DNA from: Nitrososphaerales archaeon
GTDB taxonomy: Archaea; Thermoproteota; Nitrososphaeria; Nitrososphaerales; CADDZS01
DNA length: 54,623 bases
Assembly (NCBI GenBank): GCA_030038075.1
Contig: JASHPO010000035.1
Span: 1 to 54,623, forward strand
Reading direction: 5' to 3'
Shown: positions 48,139 to 54,623 of the stretch, one piece after another
Layout: every line of letters begins with the position of its first letter
How positions within the stretch are numbered: the stretch's first letter is position 1
The notes under the pieces: model-generated
Databases searched by the model: none
What the model was told of the DNA's origin: nothing
What the model saw: only the letters and a program-made list of their open reading frames with translations
Made by a program: the position numbers and the translations under genes

Positions 48139-49056
48139 TTAATAGTGCGGAAGCTCAGGATGTACCTCTTTGATCAGAGAATAGTCGAACAAGTCTCGCT
48201 CGGATAGCTGAGCCGAAAGGTATCCGAGTTTGTTTAACACCTGGGTCAGTCTCAGCGTTGAGTCTACATAGTCGGGCGGAAGAGAGGCGCAATACTTTGG
48301 CGACACTTTCAGGACATCAAAGACGAATTGTTCGTCAACAAGACCGACTGTCTTCGAAACTATAGACGCGACTTTGTGTGGTTCCTTCCTGAGCAGAGAA
48401 CAGCATGCTTCTTTGTGGATTGTGGTGAATTTCTCCAGTAGATCTTTCGAGTTCTCGAGCATCGTAACGGTCGTCACAATCCCATAGCTCGGATTATACG
48501 GCCAAATTCTTTCTGGGGGGACGATAACTTTGGCGCCAGCAAGTCTCGATAACAGGACTGCAAGTGGCGGAGTGCCTGCGGCTGCTTCGACTTCGCCCTC
48601 ACTCACCGCATCCGGGATCATATCCGCCCAATCGTAGTTGACAACTCCGACTTCGTTGTCCAGCCCATATTGTGAGAGATAGTATCGTAGAAAGACATCG
48701 TGCAGCGACCCCTTGCGGGGAGTGCCGATTTTCTTTCCCTTGAATTGTGCGAGAGTCTTTCCCAAGTCTCCTGAAAAGGAATCAATTGAAGAGTACTCCT
48801 TCCTCGAAACTATTACGGTCCCCTCCATATGACCCCCGGCAATGCACTTGATCTTGAGACCCTTTCCGACGCCGATAGCAACGGGAGCTAATCCGATGTA
48901 CCCGAGATCTATTTTACCCTGAGAGAGTGCGTCGATTATTGCGGGACCTGTACCATAAAGGTTCCAAGTAGGTTCGATCCCCTCGCTCTCAAGTAATTTC
49001 AGCCCCTTGATCAAAATTGAGGAATGGTACATCGTGGAGAGGTATCCTATTCTCAG
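48139..49056 (-). CDS. NMT1/THI5-like periplasmic-binding-protein-fold protein, apparently without signal peptide
   Basis: With upstream CTG start: LRIGYLSTMYHSSILIKGLKLLESEGIEPTWNLYGTGPAIIDALSQGKIDLGYIGLAPVAIGVGKGLKIKCIAGGHMEGTVIVSR. Confidence 0.75.
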   Translation of the reverse strand: MRIGYLSTMYHSSILIKGLKLLESEGIEPTWNLYGTGPAIIDALSQGKIDLGYIGLAPVAIGVGKGLKIKCIAGGHMEGTVIVSRKEYSSIDSFSGDLGKTLAQFKGKKIGTPRKGSLHDVFLRYYLSQYGLDNEVGVVNYDWADMIPDAVSEGEVEAAAGTPPLAVLLSRLAGAKVIVPPERIWPYNPSYGIVTTVTMLENSKDLLEKFTTIHKEACCSLLRKEPHKVASIVSKTVGLVDEQFVFDVLKVSPKYCASLPPDYVDSTLRLTQVLNKLGYLSAQLSERDLFDYSLIKEVHPELPHY

Positions 49057-49121
49057 TTTGGAGGCCGAGTCTTCGCGTCACTTGATCCTTTAGGCGTAGG
49101 TCTACTGAATATGATCTCAAA

Positions 49122-49427
49122 TCAACGCGAATTACAGTGCCCATCGGCACCACCGGCGATGGCTGGCATTATGATCAATCGATCGTTTTCTTTTAGGGTT
49201 GTATCCAAACCGCGTTGGCTCCTAATATCCGAGCCGTTCACGAATATGTTAATGAAATCGTTCAGCTGGTTCGTTTCTTTGAAAAGCTGTCGTCCAAGTT
49301 TTGGATAACCTGTGACAAGAGAATCAAGTGCCTCTTTGACCGTCCTGCCTTCAGATTCGACAGATTTCCTATTTTCCGCGAATTGCCGCAGCGGCGACTT
49401 GATTTCGATATTGACTTTTGCTTTCAT
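49122..49427 (-). CDS. MoaD/ThiS-like ubiquitin-fold protein with C-terminal extension after diglycine
   Basis: VNIEIKSPLRQFAENRKSVESEGRTVKEALDSLVTGYPKL...FVNGSDIRSQRGLDTTLKENDRLIIMPAIAGG-ADGHCNSR. Confidence 0.8.
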   Translation of the reverse strand: MKAKVNIEIKSPLRQFAENRKSVESEGRTVKEALDSLVTGYPKLGRQLFKETNQLNDFINIFVNGSDIRSQRGLDTTLKENDRLIIMPAIAGGADGHCNSR

Positions 49428-49455
49428 TTTTCGATTGGCTCCAGCTCAGCAACAA

Positions 49456-50553
49456 TTATTCAGGAGCAACTGCCGCGCGCATTACTTTTTTGCTGTCGAC
49501 GGCAATGAAGGCATTTTCTATCTCTTCGAGAGGAAATTTCTCCCCGATGACCTTTTCGAACGGATATTTGTTTTGGGTCCGAGACAAGAATTTCAGAGCG
49601 TCGAACAGGTTTGTCGCGTTGTTCCTTGCCGTTCCGATGAGCGATATTCTTCTGAATATCAGATTGTAGAGGTCTAACTCTGTACTCGCTCCTTGATATA
49701 TAGGCCCTATAGTGACATATCTTCCTCCGTCTCGGGGAAGCTTCAGGCCCACCGGAATCACATTTGGAACTCCGGTCGCTTCAATGACGAGGTCGGCTCC
49801 CGTGCCGTTGGTCAGCTCTTTGATCTTTTCAATGTGCTCTCGGTCAGAAAGCCCGCTAACATTTAGGGTAACATCAGCTCCGAAAGATTTCACGAACTGC
49901 AGTCTAGATTCGCTGGTGTCCAGAGCAATTACTCTGGATGCCCCGCTCTCTTTGCATAATGCCACTGCATAAAGACCGAGAGGACCGCAGCCCTGGACGA
50001 CAACACTCTCGTTAAGAGTTAGCTTCGCCTTCTCCAAGACGCTGACCATAGTAACAAGCGCGCAGTTTGCAGGCGCAACGGCCTCGTCCTTCAACTCATC
50101 CGGTATTTTGAAAAACGTCGTGCCAGGACGAAGGTAGATGTATTGCGAAAAGGCACCGTTGAAATGCGGGGGCGAATCTGAAGCCGCAAACAGACCGTAA
50201 ACAAATCTATTGGGGCATCCCGCCGTGTCCTTCAGAATGCTGCAGTAGTAGCACTCTCCGCAGCTCTTGATGTAGCTCCAGGCAATTCGGTCGCCATTTG
50301 ATATGGTCTGCCCGGATGAGTCAGTTTTCAGGCTTGATCCTTTTGTTTCGATTACACCCATTGCCTCGTGTCCCAGGATGATAGGGAGCGGCGCCTTTCT
50401 CTTTCCGCGCCAAATATGAAGGTCGGTCCCACAGATTGACGCAAGCTTCACTCTAACAAGAAGGCCCTTTGGTCCCACATCGGGAAGGGGATATTCTTTC
50501 ATTTCGAACTTGTTATCTGGGCCGAGGAATACCTCAGCTCTTCCTGAAGGCAT
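49456..50553 (-). CDS. Zinc-dependent alcohol dehydrogenase (MDR family)
   Basis: ASICGTDLHIWRG; ILGHEAMGVIE; CGECYYCSILKDTAGC; VVQGCGPLGLYAVALCKESGA. Confidence 0.9.
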   Translation of the reverse strand: MPSGRAEVFLGPDNKFEMKEYPLPDVGPKGLLVRVKLASICGTDLHIWRGKRKAPLPIILGHEAMGVIETKGSSLKTDSSGQTISNGDRIAWSYIKSCGECYYCSILKDTAGCPNRFVYGLFAASDSPPHFNGAFSQYIYLRPGTTFFKIPDELKDEAVAPANCALVTMVSVLEKAKLTLNESVVVQGCGPLGLYAVALCKESGASRVIALDTSESRLQFVKSFGADVTLNVSGLSDREHIEKIKELTNGTGADLVIEATGVPNVIPVGLKLPRDGGRYVTIGPIYQGASTELDLYNLIFRRISLIGTARNNATNLFDALKFLSRTQNKYPFEKVIGEKFPLEEIENAFIAVDSKKVMRAAVAPE

Positions 50554-50648
50554 TAGTTTTTACTCTGCGAGTCCATTTTCCCTTTCAACTAATGTCTTTT
50601 GCGCTCTGGCCTAATTCGTAAATATCCGACATTGTTTCCAGTACAGCC

Positions 50649-50903
50649 ATGAGCACCACACGAAGAGATAACATGGAAGAAACGGAGAAGAATCTGTTCG
50701 AAGGACTGATAGAGGCTCTCGCAGACAAGCATTCACGCCTGGATCTAAATTTCCAGAGTGTCACCCTCAAGCTTCCGGCCATGCAGGGTTTTGGTGTCGA
50801 ACTAAACGGGACAATAACCGTCTCGGTCCACATGAGAGACCTTACCGACGAGGAAAAGAAGGCCCTCGCGGCAAGCCATGTCGCGCTTACGGCGACCCAA
50901 TAG
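50649..50903 (+). CDS. Hypothetical protein
   Basis: 84 aa, no recognised family. Confidence 0.45.
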   Translation: MSTTRRDNMEETEKNLFEGLIEALADKHSRLDLNFQSVTLKLPAMQGFGVELNGTITVSVHMRDLTDEEKKALAASHVALTATQ

Positions 50904-50952
50904 AAAAACTGCAGTCGACGGGGATTAGCTCTCGCTAGTAAAGAACGTGGTC

Positions 50953-52182
50953 TCAAACAATTTCGCGGCTTTCCACTTCTGAAGGGTTTGCGTTCCTGAA
51001 CGGCTCTCTTACAAAGAGCAAGAACGGCACGAACACGAGAGTGAATACTCCGGCAGCAAGCCAAGCATCAATGTACCCTACACTCCCTGCAACGCCAGCG
51101 AAGAGTATCGGAAGAACGAAGGCGCCTAAAATCTGGATGCTGTTCATTAGCGAAATTGAAATAGACTTCTGCTCAAACTGGAGTTCGTTCATCTGAAATG
51201 GAGCTGCATACATTGAAACGAAGGCGAATGCTTGAACCAAGCCAAGTATCGAAAGAAGAACCAGCGATTGATCGAATTTCGCAAATCCTATGAGTGATGT
51301 TCCGAGCCCAAACGCGATCGTCGGATACAGAAGGAAAGGCTTTCTCTTCTTTAGCCTGTCAGATAGCCACCCGCCAATTACAGATCCCGGAATCGGAACA
51401 ACGAGGACAAGGGAAGCCAAGAGACCTGCATACTCAGGGCTGAGAAACTTGACATTGGTTTCAAAGAATGGAAGAAACTGGGAAATCGCGTAGGAAGCTG
51501 ACCACATTCCGATAATCCCAACGCCCATGTACCAGATCTGCCTGTTCTTGAGGACTCCCACGACCGCCTTTCCTGGATCGGCGGAAGTATGCCCAAATTC
51601 TTTTTCAGAATGCCTGACCACCAGATAGAGTGCCACGGTCACAGGCGCGACGAGTACCGCGCCGATTAGCAAGGCAGTCCTCCACCCAACAATTTGGACA
51701 ACGTAAACCCAGCCGAGTAGAGCGATCACGCCGCCCACGTTGAATGCAGAGTTGTAAACTCCGAGCGCGAGACCCTGTCGCTCATTACGGAATAGAGGTG
51801 CAACCACTATTATTGCCGGAGAGAAGAACATGGCCGCTCCTATGCCTAGCAGAAATCGAAAAATGATCAAGACAAACAAGCTTGGTGCAAATGAACCCAG
51901 GCCGTTCGCCAGGCCGATTACGACGAGCCCCGAAAGGATCAGCAGCTTCGCGTTCCATCGAGCCGCCGCGTAAGCCGCGGGAACTTGGAACAAACCCGCT
52001 CCAACAAGAAAGGCGCTTTCTAGTATACCAAGGTTCTGGATACTTGCGTGGAACGTTGTTTCGACTTGAGTGAGGCCGGGTGAGAGTGTGTACCAGTTCA
52101 GAGAATATACTACTCTCCCGATTGCAACCGTAGCGAGAATCGTGAGCCGATATCTTTGCGAGAATTTGCTCGTCATTTGCAA
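50953..52182 (-). CDS. MFS transporter
   Basis: 409 aa, about 12 TM; IGRVVYSLNWYTLSPGLTQVETTFHASIQNLGILESAFLVGAGLFQVPAAYAAARW; GGWLSDRLKKRKPFLLYP. Confidence 0.88.
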   Translation of the reverse strand: MQMTSKFSQRYRLTILATVAIGRVVYSLNWYTLSPGLTQVETTFHASIQNLGILESAFLVGAGLFQVPAAYAAARWNAKLLILSGLVVIGLANGLGSFAPSLFVLIIFRFLLGIGAAMFFSPAIIVVAPLFRNERQGLALGVYNSAFNVGGVIALLGWVYVVQIVGWRTALLIGAVLVAPVTVALYLVVRHSEKEFGHTSADPGKAVVGVLKNRQIWYMGVGIIGMWSASYAISQFLPFFETNVKFLSPEYAGLLASLVLVVPIPGSVIGGWLSDRLKKRKPFLLYPTIAFGLGTSLIGFAKFDQSLVLLSILGLVQAFAFVSMYAAPFQMNELQFEQKSISISLMNSIQILGAFVLPILFAGVAGSVGYIDAWLAAGVFTLVFVPFLLFVREPFRNANPSEVESREIV

Positions 52183-52295
52183 CTAGTCCTGAGGGAAGGA
52201 GAGTTGTCACCAAGCGCAGAGCTTCGCTTTTAATTATGCTGGATACTTGAAGCCGAGAGTCATCCTCGAAATGAGTTCGTACTTTGCAGCACTCG

Positions 52296-52697
52296 TCAAA
52301 GAGCTTTGGTAAGTTTGGTAAATTCCTCTCTCATTTCCATCGCAAATTTAACATCAGAGTCGATGTGAATCATATCGGGGCTAGCGCCCAGTTTATAGTA
52401 GAATTTCGCCTTTGCGAACTGCAGGTCTTTTGCGTACACATTCAGAGCATCCAGCACTAACTTGCTGTGTTTTCGGAGCAAGTCATGAAACGTATCATCT
52501 TCTTCGTATTTGACGAGCTTAATAGCTTCATTACACTGGGCAGTCAAATCGTTTACGTCGTGATTAAGGGTTGCAGAAACGAGTCTGTTTTCGTCATCAG
52601 CCCGTACTTTCGCTAATTTACCCGAATAGTAATCCAAAGACCTGACTACCATTGTTTGGTATTCTTGCATCAATGCGCGTGACAAGGTTGAGCACAA
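52296..52697 (-). CDS. Hypothetical protein
   Basis: 133 aa, alpha-helical composition, no family recognised. Confidence 0.45.
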   Translation of the reverse strand: MCSTLSRALMQEYQTMVVRSLDYYSGKLAKVRADDENRLVSATLNHDVNDLTAQCNEAIKLVKYEEDDTFHDLLRKHSKLVLDALNVYAKDLQFAKAKFYYKLGASPDMIHIDSDVKFAMEMREEFTKLTKAL

Positions 52698-52850
52698 AAT
52701 ATCGTATTCCTCGCTACTTGAGGTTTTTTGCCATTGCGGTCATTCGCTACCTATCTAGTTCCCATTTTGAGCAGATTCTAAGCAGTTACCTTATCCTCGC
52801 TATTATGCCAATCTTCACCGTTACATCTGAGCATGCGAATCACTAGCGGT

Positions 52851-52942
52851 CATACTCCATCTGAGGCTGGCGGAATAGTGATTGATGGGGAAAACAAGGG
52901 CCCACTTTGATTCAGAAGGCATCGAAGGAACAAATTAACTAG
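52851..52942 (+). pseudogene. DDE transposase C-terminal remnant (copy 1)
   Basis: HTPSEAGGIVIDGENK, then +1 frame GPTLIQKASKEQIN*; parallels HTPSEACGIKVEGEDKWKTLIENAS at 54.4 kb. Confidence 0.7.
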
Positions 52943-52956
52943 CTCCTTCTCAATTC

Positions 52957-53183
52957 CTATTCCAAGACCATAAGCGTGGAGAAATCATGTACGTAGTCAT
53001 TGATCTCATATGCTTCATCAAATCCATCTTGAACTTTGATCGATTGACATCGATCTCCACAAGAACATCAAATCTTCATAAGACCCTCTGAACCTCAATG
53101 GTGATTCCAAGTTCTCTCAGCTCTCTAGTTACTTCGTCAGCATGTCCACCTTCCACATTTAGGAAAATGTAAGCTGTTCCCAT
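52957..53183 (-). pseudogene. Stand-alone Lrp/AsnC RAM-domain gene remnant
   Basis: MGTAYIFLNVEGGHADEVTRELRELGITIEVQRVL*RFDVLVEIDV... then another frame INDYVHDFSTLMVLE*; matches the RAM pattern (AYVLINVEPG...VTGRYDVLVKVEV...TLTVLE). Confidence 0.7.
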
Positions 53184-53422
53184 TTACTCAGGAAACATCT
53201 ATTCTCAACCAATCGGCAACAGTGATAAGAAACTTATGCTTCAACTGAAGAGGTAACGACCCAAGAGTCGGTTTCTGTGAAAACTTTGGGGATGCGCTGA
53301 ATTTTGACAATAACTGTCCAGTGTTACAGATCGTGGGATGGGGTGTTCTTTACAGATAGACCATCTATCAACAATGAAGTTGTAAGTGAGATTTACGCTA
53401 GTAGTACAGAAGGGGTATATCT

Positions 53423-53959
53423 TTACTGTTTCTGAGTGGTTTGGTAATATGGATCCGTAGGCGGCGTTGCTGGGGGGCGTTTCTTGAGCACCGCCCCTAA
53501 TATAGCGACAATAATTCCCGCAATGAACAATACTATGCCTCCAAGCACTAGCAAACCTAATCCAATTGTTTTTGAGAGGTGCCCGCCAGTAATCACTATT
53601 CGCGAGCTGGGTTGCGTTGAAGAAAAGACCACGTAATAATAGTCTCCCGTCAGGTTCCTGTAGGTTTCTGTGCCACCTGCGGTCGATCTAGGAGTTATTA
53701 CGTAAGAGCTGACGCTGCTTGAATTTACCACTGCAAGATCTTGCTCGGGGATCAATCCTCCGTTGCTTGCTGGCGACGTGACCACGACCACCGAAGTAGA
53801 ATTCATGACTAGCTCAGCAGAAACATATTCCCCGGCTTGCGGCTGACTGAACGTGGTAATGATCGTCGTTGAACCGAGAGCGCCAAGTGCGCCAGCTGCA
53901 AAGAGAACGATTCCAAGAATGAGAATCACCACGCCGACAATTACCAAAACGGTTCTCAT
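53423..53959 (-). CDS. Membrane protein with N- and C-terminal TM segments
   Basis: TVLVIVGVVILILGIVLFAAGALGALGS and LGLLVLGGIVLFIAGIIVAILGAVLKKRPP. Confidence 0.65.
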   Translation of the reverse strand: MRTVLVIVGVVILILGIVLFAAGALGALGSTTIITTFSQPQAGEYVSAELVMNSTSVVVVTSPASNGGLIPEQDLAVVNSSSVSSYVITPRSTAGGTETYRNLTGDYYYVVFSSTQPSSRIVITGGHLSKTIGLGLLVLGGIVLFIAGIIVAILGAVLKKRPPATPPTDPYYQTTQKQ

Positions 53960-54276
53960 GTGTCAGGCTCGACTTGATTCTTTTGTGGAATGTAAATAAG
54001 TATAATCTCGCTGGGTTCTTTCGGGTCTTAGGGTCATAAGTTATTTTTTGTTTGTGTAAAAGTTGGGTCATAGGTCAAATCGGTTAGCTAGGTTCATTGA
54101 GTAAAGTAATCATGCATCTTTCTATCATTTCGCCTGATCGCCTTTTTGTTTTGCTCGAATTTCCATAGAAGCTCAGGTCTATTGTCGATTGAATTATTCT
54201 GCTTAGGTTTTTCAGTTGCTCCCCCTAATCTTTGATTGTTCATGTATATTCTCAATGAACTTGTCTTGAACTTGCA

Positions 54277-54492
54277 TTGGCGGCAGAGGAAATTCGTGAT
54301 CGTGAACACACGATGCGAGGGCTGAAATCCGAGACTCCTATACTCGCTGGAATGCAGATATTTCACAACTACATTCGAGGACACGAATCGCTAGGCGGCC
54401 ACACTCCTTCCGAGGCTTGTGGAATCAAAGTCGAAGGGGAAGACAAGTGGAAAACCTTGATTGAGAACGCCTCTAGCGCCAATCTGAAATAG
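54277..54492 (+). pseudogene. DDE transposase C-terminal remnant (copy 2)
   Basis: EEIRDREHTMRGLKSETPILAGMQIFHNYIRGHESLGGHTPSEACGIKVEGEDKWKTLIENAS matches the common DREK.MRGLKS...YHNFIRPHxSLxGxTPAEAAGI..EG.NKW.TLI pattern; catalytic core absent. Confidence 0.75.
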
Positions 54493-54513
54493 AAGATTCT
54501 CTTCGAGGTCTTC

Positions 54514-54623
54514 ATGCCAAAAGGAACTATCCTTGCTCTGGCCGGCGTTGCGAGATCCGGAAAAACAAATACGCTAAAGGAGTTCGTGAAGAAGTTCGAT
54601 AGGCGAATTTCAAAGCATCTTTA
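54514..54623 (+). CDS. P-loop protein, N-terminal part (truncated by window end)
   Basis: MPKGTILALAGVARSGKTNTLKEFVKKFDRRISKHL; Walker-A-like GVARSGKT. Confidence 0.6.
   Translation, partial: MPKGTILALAGVARSGKTNTLKEFVKKFDRRISKHL

Noticed and set aside
1-54623. CRISPR arrays, rRNA genes, toxin-antitoxin or restriction-modification loci
   Set aside because: No regularly spaced direct repeats, rRNA signatures or defence-gene motifs were seen. The Vsr-like nuclease is inside an intein with Hint splicing blocks, so it is not treated as a repair or restriction gene.

Overview
This is an archaeal chromosomal window, probably Thaumarchaeota/Nitrososphaeria-like; the lineage is inferred from gene content only. 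It is gene-dense with many 1-4 bp overlaps. The core content includes: an archaeal modified mevalonate module (aconitase-X large and small subunits plus a UbiD-family decarboxylase); an HTH-ThiN regulator; lipoamide dehydrogenase with LipB; a UbiA prenyltransferase and an IDI-like NUDIX protein; TldD/TldE; RNase HI; an orphan PyrI; RtcB; replication genes (Hel308, MCM, GINS, RFC small subunit); HisS; a zinc-ferredoxin-like protein; and a KaiC-like ATPase cassette. Most notable observations: (1) the RFC small subunit carries a ~445-aa intein at the Walker B region whose insert looks like a Vsr/EDxHD-type endonuclease with a zinc motif and a NUMOD-like segment, rather than LAGLIDADG. (2) Two divergent tRNA genes (Gly-GCC and Ala-GGC by my parse) each contain two introns, including an intron at the same D-loop position; they sit beside a frameshifted tyrosine integrase. 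(3) A possible uncharacterised biosynthetic neighbourhood at 45.9-52.2 kb combines a formyltransferase, a ComD/ComE-like ThDP enzyme, a leaderless periplasmic-binding-protein-like protein, a MoaD-like protein with a post-GG tail, a Zn-ADH and an MFS transporter; two of its genes appear to lack ATG/GTG/TTG starts. (4) The right end is a gene graveyard with two related transposase C-terminal remnants and a decayed Lrp/AsnC RAM domain, none fully captured by the ORF track. All calls come from reading sequence and motifs; no database search was run.
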